Of a stretch of DNA of 64,000 nt, positions 20,487 to 29,572 are shown piece by piece; within the stretch, counting starts at the first letter, position 1, and each line of letters opens with the position of its first letter. The DNA is from Gemmatimonadota bacterium (GTDB lineage: Bacteria > Gemmatimonadota > Gemmatimonadetes > Palauibacterales > Palauibacteraceae): contig JAJEEM010000064.1 of NCBI GenBank assembly GCA_022820995.1, positions 1 through 64,000 on the forward strand, read 5' to 3'. The notes beneath the pieces were generated by a model. That model did not search any database. It worked only from the letters and a program-made list of their open reading frames with translations, and was not told the DNA's origin. Position numbers and translations under genes: made by a program.

Positions 20487-21818
20487 ATGCAACCTGTGGA
20501 CACGCTCATCCTCGGCCCCCTGGTCGTCACCATGGATGCCGGCGAGCGGATACTCGACTCGGGCGCCATCGCAATCAGGGACGGGGAGATCGTCGCGGTG
20601 GGGCACGCCGCCGAACTCGAGGGCTGCGAGGCCGCGGAGACGATCGACGCCGCCGGGATGCTGGTCATGCCCGGGCTCGTGAACGCGCATACGCACATGG
20701 GCGATTCCCTCTTCCGGAGTCTCGTGGAGGAGCTGCCGCTCGAGGCGTGGCTGGAGCGGTTGTGGATCTCCGAGCGCGCGTTCGTCAGCCGCGAGAGCGT
20801 CGAACTGGGGGCGCGGCTCTCGCTGGCGGAGATGATCCGGAGCGGCACGACGTGCGCCCTCGACATGTTCTGGTTCCCGGAGGCCGCGGCCGACGCGGCA
20901 CTCGGCGCGGGCTTCCGCCTCCTCACCGGTCCGATCTTCTTCGATTTCGACGGACCGGACGGCGTCCCGGTGGAGGACAGGGTCGCCGTGGGCGAGCGCT
21001 GGCTGGAACGCTACGCGGAGGAACCGCTGATCACCCCGTGCGTGCAGCCGCACAATGCGCTCACGGTGTCGCCGGACGGTTTCCGGGCGGCGCGCGCTCT
21101 CGCGGACCGCGCCGGCGCCCTCTTCCATACGCACTGCTCCGAGACGGCGACCGAGGTGCGGCAAACGATGGAACGCTTCGGGCGCACGCCGGTCGCGCAT
21201 CTCGATGACCTCGGGATCCTCGACGGGCACACGGTACTCGCGCACTGCGTCCACCTGGCGGACGACGATTTCGCGCGTCTCCGGCGCACCGGGGCGGCGG
21301 TCCTCCACAACCCGCTCTCGAACCTCAAGCTCGGGTCCGGGATCGCGCCGGTCGCGCGCCTGATGGAGGAGGGGATTCCCGTCGCCCTCGGCACGGACGG
21401 GCCCGTGAGTTCGAACGATCTCGACATGTGGACCGCCATGCGTTTCGCGGGGCTGTTGCAGCGGGGCGTTCACATGGATCCGGTCCTCACGCCCGCCCAC
21501 GACATCGTCCGCATGGTGACGAGGGTGGGGGCCGAGGCCCTCGGGCTGGGAGACCGGGTGGGACGGCTCGCGGAAGGCTACCGCGCCGATCTCATCCTCA
21601 TCGACCTCGACCGCCCGCACCTGACGCCGATGTACGATGTCTACGGACACCTCGTCTACACGGTGGGCCGCGACGACGTTCGCTCGGTCATGATCGATGG
21701 CCGCTGGGTCCTGCGCGACCGGACGCTCCAGACGATCGACGAGGCCGCCGTCCTCGCCGGGATGGGGGAGCTGGCTGCCGAGATCGAGCGTCACGCCGCC
21801 CGCCTCGAACCCGCCTGA
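20487..21818 (+). CDS. amidohydrolase (AtzF/TrzN/SAH-deaminase-like)
   Basis: MPGLVNAHTHMGDSLFR, HTHCSET, VLAHCVHL, ALGTDGPVSSNDLDMW. Confidence 0.92.
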   Translation: MQPVDTLILGPLVVTMDAGERILDSGAIAIRDGEIVAVGHAAELEGCEAAETIDAAGMLVMPGLVNAHTHMGDSLFRSLVEELPLEAWLERLWISERAFVSRESVELGARLSLAEMIRSGTTCALDMFWFPEAAADAALGAGFRLLTGPIFFDFDGPDGVPVEDRVAVGERWLERYAEEPLITPCVQPHNALTVSPDGFRAARALADRAGALFHTHCSETATEVRQTMERFGRTPVAHLDDLGILDGHTVLAHCVHLADDDFARLRRTGAAVLHNPLSNLKLGSGIAPVARLMEEGIPVALGTDGPVSSNDLDMWTAMRFAGLLQRGVHMDPVLTPAHDIVRMVTRVGAEALGLGDRVGRLAEGYRADLILIDLDRPHLTPMYDVYGHLVYTVGRDDVRSVMIDGRWVLRDRTLQTIDEAAVLAGMGELAAEIERHAARLEPA

Positions 21819-21836
21819 GTCCGGGAGAAAAACCCC

Positions 21837-23033
21837 TTACGGGGGATCCTGGCGGGGCGGGCCCACGGCGGGGAGGATGCGATCCTGGAGGGCGGTCCAG
21901 CTGAAGAGTTCGGGTTGCTCGTGGAGCGTCCAGCCGTTGAATACCGAGATTAGATCGTATTCGGGTACGACGTGGAGGAACTGGCCCCCGTACCCGTTTC
22001 CGGCGAACACCCGGGTCTCGCCGTTCTCGTGCATCGGCACCCACCACTGGTATCCGTACCCCGAGTCGGGCCGGTCGTTGTCCGGCGCCACGTCGGGGAC
22101 GACGGGTGAGGTCGAGGCCTCGACCCATTCCCGGGAGACGACCTGCCGGCCGTCCCATTCCCCGCCGCGGAGCATGAGGTATCCGATGCGGGCGAGGTCG
22201 TGGGTGGAGAGGTAGAGGCCGCCTTCGCTGTCGACTTCGCCGTCGGGGGTGATCTTCCAGTAGTACTCGTCGATCCCGATGGGGCGGAACAGGCGTTCCT
22301 CCGCCCATGCGTCGAGCCGCCGGCCGGTGGCCTCGCGCACGATCTTCCCCAACAGGACGCTCACCCCGTCGTTGTAGTCGAAGCGGGTGCCGGGATCCGT
22401 CCCGACGGGCCGCGCGACGACGTAGTCGATCCACGCATCGCTCGCCTCCAGTACGACCGTGGGGTGGGTACCGTCGTCGTACGTCTGGCCGGGCACCGCC
22501 CAGTCGATCCCGCTCTGCATGGTGAGGAAGTCCTCCAGCGAGGCGGCGGCGCGGCGTGGGTCCGCGAGGTCGACGCCGTATGGCTCGAAGTACGGCCACG
22601 CCGGCGCCTCCACGCCGGAGATGTGACCCTCGTCCACCGCGATGCCGAACGCGGCCGAGGTCACGCTCTTGGTCACGGACTGGAGCGAGTGCAGGTCGGT
22701 GTCCCGGTAGTAAGGGTGCCACGACGGATGATCGTAGTTGTACTGGTGATCCGCCGTGTCCTCCTGCGCGGTGAGGAGTTCGGCGTACCGCGCGCCGTGG
22801 TCCCAGCGGCGGTCCGCGATCACCCGCCCGTTGCGGATGAGGAGGAACTGGTCGATGAGGCCGTAGCGGCCGGCGTCGATGTCGGTGATGAGCGAGTCGA
22901 GCGCGGCCGGGTCGACGCCCTCGGCCTCCGCCGTGGACACGGGCCACGCCTCACCCGGCCATCCGGGCGCCGCCGACTGCGGCGCACACGCGGCGAGAAC
23001 GACGAGCGTCGACAGCAAGGTAATTCGACCCAT
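21837..23033 (-). CDS. serine hydrolase, class C beta-lactamase fold lipoprotein
   Basis: Lipobox LVVLAAC; SVTK SxxK motif; YNDGVSVLLGKIV. Confidence 0.9.
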   Translation of the reverse strand: MGRITLLSTLVVLAACAPQSAAPGWPGEAWPVSTAEAEGVDPAALDSLITDIDAGRYGLIDQFLLIRNGRVIADRRWDHGARYAELLTAQEDTADHQYNYDHPSWHPYYRDTDLHSLQSVTKSVTSAAFGIAVDEGHISGVEAPAWPYFEPYGVDLADPRRAAASLEDFLTMQSGIDWAVPGQTYDDGTHPTVVLEASDAWIDYVVARPVGTDPGTRFDYNDGVSVLLGKIVREATGRRLDAWAEERLFRPIGIDEYYWKITPDGEVDSEGGLYLSTHDLARIGYLMLRGGEWDGRQVVSREWVEASTSPVVPDVAPDNDRPDSGYGYQWWVPMHENGETRVFAGNGYGGQFLHVVPEYDLISVFNGWTLHEQPELFSWTALQDRILPAVGPPRQDPP

Positions 23034-23039
23034 GTCGCC

Positions 23040-23062
23040 GATTGTCATTCGGATTGACAATC
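23040..23062. promoter_or_regulatory. Inverted repeat GATTGTCA-N7-TGACAATC between divergent serine hydrolase and DUF4143 ATPase
   Basis: gattgtcattcggattgacaatc, perfect 8-bp arms. Confidence 0.6.
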
Positions 23063-23142
23063 TGCATACGACACGGTCAGGTTGAAAGCGGATCATATCG
23101 ATCCCGAATCCTCGTTCACGACAGCGCCGGAAGCGCCGGACC

Positions 23143-24318
23143 GTGCCCATCATCGATCGAAATCTCGCCTGGTCTTTGCGCCGGCGGCTGCGCCACTATC
23201 CGGTGGTCACGGTCACCGGCCCGAGGCAGTCCGGCAAGACCACCCTGTGCCGCACCGTCCTTCCGGACCGGCCCTACGTGTCGCTCGAAGGGCTCGACGT
23301 GCGCACGTACGCCCGGGAGGACCCTCGCGGCTTCCTGGGGGAGTATCGACGCGGCGCGGTGATCGATGAAGTACAGCGTGCGCCGGACCTCACGTCCTAC
23401 TTGCAGGGAGAAGTGGACGAAGATCCCACGCCTGGCCGGTTCGTGCTGACGGGATCGCAGCACTTCGGACTGACCGATGCGGTGAGCCAGTCGCTCGCCG
23501 GGCGGGTCGGCGTCCTTCACTTGCTCCCTCCCGGGTTCGATGAGCTCGGGCGCTTCGGCGAGCCGCCTCCGAGTCTGCTGGAGACGCTGTGGACGGGAGC
23601 GTATCCGCGGATCCACGACCGTGGCATCCCGGCAGATACCTGGCTGCGCGACTACGCCCTGACGTACGTGGAGCGCGATGTACGATCCCTCCGGAACGTT
23701 ACGGACCTCGATGCGTTCTCCACCTTGCTGAGGCTGGCGGCGGGACGGACGGCAACGGAGGTGAACCTGTCTGCGCTGGCGGCCGATGCCGGGATCCGAC
23801 ACAACACGGTCAGGGCCTGGCTGTCGGTCCTGGAAGCCAGCTTCCTCGTTTTTCGCGCCCCCGCGTACCGCCGCAACGTGCGGAAGCGCCAGATCAAGGC
23901 GCCCAAGCTTCACTTTCTGGATTCAGGACTCGTCTGCCACCTGCTCGGCATCCGGTCGCCGGAGGAACTCCGTCATCACCCGTTACGAGGACAGATCTTC
24001 GAGAGCTGGGTGGCGGCGGAGGTCTTCAAGGCGATCACACACTGCGCCGAAGAGCCCCGCCTGCGGCATTTTCGCGCGGCGGGTACCGAAGTCGATCTCG
24101 TCGTCGATCAGGGAACGCGGCTCATCCTGGCCGAGGCGAAGTCCGGCGGCACGGTCGCCCCGCGCTTCTTCTCCGGCATGCGCACCCTCGGGGCGTCGCT
24201 GGAGCGGGCGGGGCTGGCCGTCGACCGCCGGCTCATCTACGGGGGCGACCTTCTTCACCGGCGCGGCGGCGCGGACGTCGTGCCGTGGAACCGCATGCTG
24301 GAGAAGGACTGGAACTGA
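23143..24318 (+). CDS. AAA ATPase with DUF4143
   Basis: Walker A GPRQSGKTTL, Walker B-like AVIDEVQRAPDL, TGSQHF sensor, C-terminal DUF4143-like (RHFRAAGTEVDLVVDQG). Confidence 0.93.
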   Translation: MPIIDRNLAWSLRRRLRHYPVVTVTGPRQSGKTTLCRTVLPDRPYVSLEGLDVRTYAREDPRGFLGEYRRGAVIDEVQRAPDLTSYLQGEVDEDPTPGRFVLTGSQHFGLTDAVSQSLAGRVGVLHLLPPGFDELGRFGEPPPSLLETLWTGAYPRIHDRGIPADTWLRDYALTYVERDVRSLRNVTDLDAFSTLLRLAAGRTATEVNLSALAADAGIRHNTVRAWLSVLEASFLVFRAPAYRRNVRKRQIKAPKLHFLDSGLVCHLLGIRSPEELRHHPLRGQIFESWVAAEVFKAITHCAEEPRLRHFRAAGTEVDLVVDQGTRLILAEAKSGGTVAPRFFSGMRTLGASLERAGLAVDRRLIYGGDLLHRRGGADVVPWNRMLEKDWN

Positions 24319-24346
24319 CGGTAAACGTTGCCATAGGCTGCGAGGG

Positions 24347-26416
24347 TCAGCGGAGGGCGGCGGCGACGTTGCCGCCATCCACAGTGAGGATCGCGCCGGT
24401 CGTCGCGCGGGCGAGGGCCAGGGAGACGAACGCCTGCGCGACATCCGCTGCTCGGACCTCGCGGCCGAGGAGGTTGCCGCGCATGTAGGCGTCCTCGGTC
24501 ACGCCGCGCGCTTCGGAACGGGACGCGATCATCTCGTCGGTGAGCACGCCGCTTCGGATGCGGTCGGCGTTCACTCCGTTCGACCGGATCCCCTCCCACC
24601 CGTGTTCGATGGCGTACTGGCGCACGAGTCCGAGGGTCGCCGCCTTCGGCAATCCGTACGGACCGAAGTCCGGGCCCGGGTTGACAGCCTGCTTCGAGAC
24701 GTTGAAGAGGAGGCAGCCGCCCGTCCCCTGGGCGCGCATCATGCGCAGGGCCGCGCGCGTCACGCGCTGGTGGGCGAAGAAGTTCAACTCGAAGCTCTCC
24801 CGCAGCACGTCGTCGGAGACGTCCGCCATCGGGCCGCGCCAGGCCGCTCCGGCGTTCGAGACGAGGATGTCGACGCCCCCGAAGCGGGCGGCGACGGTGG
24901 CGAACGCGCGGCCGACGGAGGTGTCGTCCGTCACGTCGCACGGGACGGCGAGCCCCGCTCCGGCCTCGGCGGCGTCGTCGAGCGAGGCGCCCGGCAGGTC
25001 GAAGAGGGCCACCTCGGCGCCGGCGTCCCGGAACGCGGCGGCCGTGGCCCGGCCGATCGCGCCGGCGCCGCCCGTGACGACCACGACGTGGCGGGCCAGC
25101 GCCTTCTCTTTCGCGCCGGCCAGTTTCGCCTGTTCGAGCGACCAATATTCGATGTCGAACAGCTCGTCCTCGGTGATGCTCTCGAAGCGGTCCATGCTTT
25201 CAACGTCGGCGATGACGTCGACGGTGGTCTCGGCGAGGTCGGCCGCCGCGGCCGCGGCCCGGGCGTCCCGTCCGCTCGCGAACAGCCCCACCCCCGGCAC
25301 CAGGACCACGCGCGGACTCGGGTCGAGCATGCGCTTCGTCCCGCCGTAGCGGGGGTTGTGGCGCTCGAAGTAGGCCGTGTACGCGGTTCGGTAGGCTTCG
25401 ACGGCGGCCCGCGCCTCCCGGGTCCAGGCGGCGAGATCGCCGGCGGGCGGCGCGGGCAGCACGACGGGGAGCGGCTTCGTGCGGATCGCGTGATCCGGCG
25501 TCACGGTGCCGATCTGGCTGTAGCGCGTCAGTTCGGCGCCGCCGACGTACGCCTGGATGTCCGGGCTTGTCCGGTGCTCGAGGATGAAGCGCTCGAAATC
25601 CCCCGCCCCGCCCTCCTGCGCCTCGCTGCCCCGCCGGTTGGCGAGCATGCCGCGGATGGCCGGCGCGATCTCGCCCGCGGAGGCGGTCGCCGATGGCGGC
25701 TCCGCAGCGGCGAAGACCTTCCGCCGACCGCCTTCGATGCGCGCCTCGGCCAGGCTCACCCACTCGATCATGAGTTCGTACGCCTCGTGCGCCGTGTCCC
25801 CGAAGGTGAAGAGCCCGTGCTTCAGCAGCACCAGGCCTTCCGCCTCCGGATGGGCGTCCGCGGCGGACTTCGCGGCCTTCGCGAGATCGAACCCCGGCAT
25901 GATGTAGGGGACGATCGCGGCGCGGTCGCCGTAGACCTCCCGGCAGATCTCCTCCCCGTGCGGCTGGTCCGTCAGCACGAGCGCCGCGTTGGCGTGCGTA
26001 TGGTCGATGAACGTGCGCGGCACCCACGCGTGCAGCAGCGTCTCGACCGACGGGTTGGGCGCCGTGCTGTCGAGCAGGTTGCGGCGCTGCAGGTTCACCA
26101 TGTCCTCGTCGGACAGGGCGTCGACCCCGGCCAACGCGAGGAGCGGATCGAGCTGGACCGCGGGAAGCCCGGGCGGCTCGATCGTCCCCATGTCCCACCC
26201 GCTCCCCTTCACGTACAGGACATCCAGTTCCGCCCCCGTCACGTCGCGGACCCTGGACTTGACCGAGGTGTTCCCGCCCCCGTGCAGCACGAGTCGCGGC
26301 TCGGACCCGAGGAGCCGCGTCGTGTACACCCGCAGCGCGAGGTCCTCCCCCACGCCCTCGGCCGCGTACCGCTCGACGACTTCCGCCGCCTCGCGATCGT
26401 TCCACGCGCTCTTCAT
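24347..26416 (-). CDS. bifunctional class II aldolase / short-chain dehydrogenase (rhamnulose-1-P aldolase/lactaldehyde dehydrogenase-like)
   Basis: N-terminal class II aldolase (LVLHGGGNTSVK, DHTHANAAL, LKHGLFTFG), C-terminal SDR (VVTGGAGAIGRATAAAF, YGLPKAA). Confidence 0.9.
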   Translation of the reverse strand: MKSAWNDREAAEVVERYAAEGVGEDLALRVYTTRLLGSEPRLVLHGGGNTSVKSRVRDVTGAELDVLYVKGSGWDMGTIEPPGLPAVQLDPLLALAGVDALSDEDMVNLQRRNLLDSTAPNPSVETLLHAWVPRTFIDHTHANAALVLTDQPHGEEICREVYGDRAAIVPYIMPGFDLAKAAKSAADAHPEAEGLVLLKHGLFTFGDTAHEAYELMIEWVSLAEARIEGGRRKVFAAAEPPSATASAGEIAPAIRGMLANRRGSEAQEGGAGDFERFILEHRTSPDIQAYVGGAELTRYSQIGTVTPDHAIRTKPLPVVLPAPPAGDLAAWTREARAAVEAYRTAYTAYFERHNPRYGGTKRMLDPSPRVVLVPGVGLFASGRDARAAAAAADLAETTVDVIADVESMDRFESITEDELFDIEYWSLEQAKLAGAKEKALARHVVVVTGGAGAIGRATAAAFRDAGAEVALFDLPGASLDDAAEAGAGLAVPCDVTDDTSVGRAFATVAARFGGVDILVSNAGAAWRGPMADVSDDVLRESFELNFFAHQRVTRAALRMMRAQGTGGCLLFNVSKQAVNPGPDFGPYGLPKAATLGLVRQYAIEHGWEGIRSNGVNADRIRSGVLTDEMIASRSEARGVTEDAYMRGNLLGREVRAADVAQAFVSLALARATTGAILTVDGGNVAAALR

Positions 26417-26566
26417 CTCATGCTCCCCATCATCGAGGGTCCGGCCGGCCACCGGCGGGATCCGGCCCGTCACCGGCAGGGACGGTACCGACCTCCCCGG
26501 AACTCGTCCAGCAACGTAGGATGGTGCTGTCCCGGCGCCGGGCCGGGTGGTTTCGCCGGAGATCCG

Positions 26567-28843
26567 ATGATCTGGCCTCGAAGCGCCTTCGTCCCAGTCG
26601 CGTTCGCGGCGCTGCCCGTCGCGGCGCAGGAGCCGCCGGCCGCGTCGGAGGCGGAGTCCGGCGTGGCGTCCCTGCCCCGTCCCACACTGGTCGCTCGGGC
26701 GATCACGGCCCCCATTCGGCTCGACGGGATTCTCGACGAGCCCGCCTGGCAGGCCGAACCGGCGACCGGCTTCATTCAGGCGGAGCCCGACGAAGGGATG
26801 CCGGCCACCGAGCATACGCACGTCTGGGTGGCGCACGGCGACGGCAACCTGTACGTGGCCGCCCGCCTGCACGATGCACGGCCCGACCGGCTCGTCGTGA
26901 ACGACATCCGCAAGGATTTCGACGACCGCGTGCAGGATGCGTTCGCCGTCATCCTCGACACGTTCCACGACCGCAGGAACGGGTACGCCTTCGTGACGAA
27001 CCCCGCCGGCGCCCGGGCCGACCGCCAGATCGCCAACGAAGGCCGGGAGATCAACGCGAGCTGGGATGCCATCTGGCGCGTGGCGGCCCGCCGGGACGAC
27101 GAAGGCTGGACCGTGGAGATGGAGATCCCCTTCCGATCGATCCGCTCCGCCGCCGCGGGGGACGTGTGGGGGATCAACTTCAGCCGCCGGATCCGGCGCA
27201 ACAACCAGATCGCCTTCTGGTCCCCGGTGCCCCGCGCCTACGGCCTGACGCGGCTGTCGCTCGCCGGCACGCTCACCGGCCTCCCCGGGACGCGGAGCGC
27301 CGGGCGCGACCTCCGCGTGACTCCGTACGGTCTCGCCAACACCGTCCGCGGGACGGGCGGTCCTTCGTTCGACCAGGATTTGCAGGGAGGCGTCGACGTG
27401 AAATGGGGCCTCACGCGCGGCCTCGCCCTGGACGTCACCGTGAACCCGGACTTCGCCCAGGTCGAAGCGGATGAACAGCGCGTGAACCTCACCCAGTTCA
27501 GCCTCTTCTTCCCGGAGAAGCGGCGTTTCTTCCTTGAGAATTCGGGGCTCTTCTTCATGGGCGACCAGGCCCGGAACACCCGCGGCAACCTGCTGCCGCG
27601 CGTGGATGAGGATCTCCTTCCCTTCTTCAGCCGGCGCATCGGGCTCACGGAGGATGGCAGGACCCAGCCGATCCACGGCGGCGCGCGCCTCACGGGCAAC
27701 GCGGCGGGGCTCCAGCTCGGCGCGATGGCGATGCGGACGGGCGACGTGGCGGGGACGCCGGGCAGCGATTTCGGCGTCTTCCGGGCGCGGAGGAACGTGT
27801 TCCGGTCGTCCGAGGTCGGCGGGATCTTCATGTTCCGGCGCGCGATCGACGGAGGCGCGCAGGACTTCAATCGGATCTACGGGGCCGACACCAACATCCG
27901 CTTTCCCCGCGAGGTCGATCTCAGCGTGTACTACCTGGCGTCGGACGCCAAGGGGCCGGGAGGCGCAGTCCGGGGCGACGCGGGGGCCGCGCCGTCATCC
28001 GCCGGCGAGCGGGGCGGCGGCACCGTGCGCGCGTCGATCGGCCACGACGGCAACTTCCTGCACTTCAAGCTCGCGTACATGGAGATGTCCCCGGACTTCC
28101 AGAACGACCTCGGCTTCCTCCGCCGCACCGGATTCCGGAAGTACTTCGTCGACTGGGGGATCCGGCCCCGCTACGAGTTCGCGCGCCGGCTGGGGGTGCG
28201 TGAAATCCATCCACATCTCGAGTGGCACTACTACGACGATCTCGACAACCGGATGCTCGCCAAGTGGCTCCACACGGGCGTCACCTTCTTCATGAACAAC
28301 GGGGGCAACGTCCAGATCCAGGTGGACCCGCGCTTCGAGCGCATCGACAGACCGTTCAGGCTCGATCGCCGGATCGATCCGATCCCGCCGGGATCCTACA
28401 GCTGGGCCCCGTGGTCGCTCACCGGCGGCACGGACGCGAGCCGCATGTTCTCGTTCCGCTGGCGGGGCACGCTGGGCGAACTCTGGAGCGGCACGCAGAA
28501 GTCGGTGTCGCTGACGATGAACTTCAAGCCGTCGTATCACTTCCGAACTTCGGTGGGGATGACGCGCACGGACGCGACGCTGGACCTGCCTGACGCGAGC
28601 TTCGTGCGGACGCTGTGGACCGTGCGGACGAACTACTCGTTCAACGCGGACATGTTCGTCGACGCGCTGGTCCAGTACGACCCGGCGTACGACGTCTTCA
28701 ACTCGAACGTGCGCTTCAACCTCATCCACGCACCGCTGAGCGACCTCTACCTCGTCTGGAACGAACAGCGGATCACGACCGGCGACGGAACGCCTCCGGG
28801 CCGCAGCCTGACCCTCAAGCTGACCCGCATGCTCGCCTTCTGA
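26567..28843 (+). CDS. exported DUF5916 protein with N-terminal CBM9-like domain
   Basis: MIWPRSAFVPVAFAALPVAAQ; PIRLDGILDEPAWQAEP...; C-terminal barrel-like region; internal start within the 23786-28843 ORF. Confidence 0.85.
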   Translation: MIWPRSAFVPVAFAALPVAAQEPPAASEAESGVASLPRPTLVARAITAPIRLDGILDEPAWQAEPATGFIQAEPDEGMPATEHTHVWVAHGDGNLYVAARLHDARPDRLVVNDIRKDFDDRVQDAFAVILDTFHDRRNGYAFVTNPAGARADRQIANEGREINASWDAIWRVAARRDDEGWTVEMEIPFRSIRSAAAGDVWGINFSRRIRRNNQIAFWSPVPRAYGLTRLSLAGTLTGLPGTRSAGRDLRVTPYGLANTVRGTGGPSFDQDLQGGVDVKWGLTRGLALDVTVNPDFAQVEADEQRVNLTQFSLFFPEKRRFFLENSGLFFMGDQARNTRGNLLPRVDEDLLPFFSRRIGLTEDGRTQPIHGGARLTGNAAGLQLGAMAMRTGDVAGTPGSDFGVFRARRNVFRSSEVGGIFMFRRAIDGGAQDFNRIYGADTNIRFPREVDLSVYYLASDAKGPGGAVRGDAGAAPSSAGERGGGTVRASIGHDGNFLHFKLAYMEMSPDFQNDLGFLRRTGFRKYFVDWGIRPRYEFARRLGVREIHPHLEWHYYDDLDNRMLAKWLHTGVTFFMNNGGNVQIQVDPRFERIDRPFRLDRRIDPIPPGSYSWAPWSLTGGTDASRMFSFRWRGTLGELWSGTQKSVSLTMNFKPSYHFRTSVGMTRTDATLDLPDASFVRTLWTVRTNYSFNADMFVDALVQYDPAYDVFNSNVRFNLIHAPLSDLYLVWNEQRITTGDGTPPGRSLTLKLTRMLAF

Positions 28844-28864
28844 ATCGGCTCCGGAGGCGGACGG

Positions 28865-29251
28865 TCACCAGAGGACGGGCGCGGGATACGAGGAGATCGC
28901 CTCGTCGGGCGTAACGATCGTCAATCCGTTCACGATCGCCTGCGAGACGAGCCCGCGGTCGAAAGGGTCCGCATGCAGGATCGGCAGGAGCACTTCATGG
29001 GCCGCCGATGCTTCATCGAAGGTGAGCGGTTCGAGTTCCAGCCACTCTCGCCGACTCGGAACGTAGCGGACGGGCGATTCGGGGAGCGGCAACCGTCCGA
29101 GACGGTGCTTGATCGCGATTTCCCAAGCCGAGAGCGCACTCAGGTACACCGTGTTGCCCGGATCTCTGCAGGCCGCCTCCGCCGCCCGGGACAGCCGGGT
29201 ATCCGCCGCCGCCAGCCAGAGGAACGTGCACGTGTCGACGAGCAGCCTCAC
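28865..29251 (-). CDS. PIN-domain toxin (VapC-like)
   Basis: MRLLVDTCTFLWLAAADTRLS...SAWEIAIKHRLGRLPLP...DPFDRGLVSQAI. Confidence 0.92.
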   Translation of the reverse strand: MRLLVDTCTFLWLAAADTRLSRAAEAACRDPGNTVYLSALSAWEIAIKHRLGRLPLPESPVRYVPSRREWLELEPLTFDEASAAHEVLLPILHADPFDRGLVSQAIVNGLTIVTPDEAISSYPAPVLW

Positions 29252-29502
29252 GGCTCGCCGGCGTCACCCTGGAACGCCCGCAGCAGGGGTTCCGGCAGGG
29301 GCTCGAAGAAGCTCGCCGGCACTTTCATCCCCCGGTCGACTCCGATCGGCCGTTCCCGGATCGGCGTCGAGGGCAGGGGGCGGATCTCCGCGATGGGCAC
29401 GTTGCGCCGGCACAGCGTGACCGTCTCGCCCCGCTCGACGCGGGCGAGATACCGGGCCAGGTCGGCCCGAGCTTCGGCAATGTTGACCCTGATCATGTAC
29501 AT
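29248..29502 (-). CDS. Phd/YefM-family antitoxin
   Basis: MIRVNIAEARADLARYLARVERGETVTLCRRNVPIAEIRP; 4-nt overlap with toxin. Confidence 0.9.
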   Translation of the reverse strand: MYMIRVNIAEARADLARYLARVERGETVTLCRRNVPIAEIRPLPSTPIRERPIGVDRGMKVPASFFEPLPEPLLRAFQGDAGEP

Positions 29503-29530
29503 GAACCTATACAACTATCTGTACAGGTTC
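29503..29530. promoter_or_regulatory. Inverted repeat GAACCTATACA-N6-TGTACAGGTTC abutting the antitoxin start; candidate TA operator
   Basis: 10 of 11 positions complementary, in an AT-rich tract of a GC-rich genome. Confidence 0.7.
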
Positions 29531-29572
29531 AAGATTCCGCCGGGGACGCGCACGGGATACGAGGCCCGGACG

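Noticed and set aside
23786-26566. N-terminal 927 codons of the 1685-aa plus ORF
   Set aside because: Out-of-frame with the DUF4143 ATPase and antisense to the aldolase/SDR gene; the true gene starts at 26567
26417-27676. N-terminal extension of the 1109-aa minus ORF
   Set aside because: Antisense to the DUF5916 protein; aldolase homology begins at MKSAWNDREAAEVV (26416)
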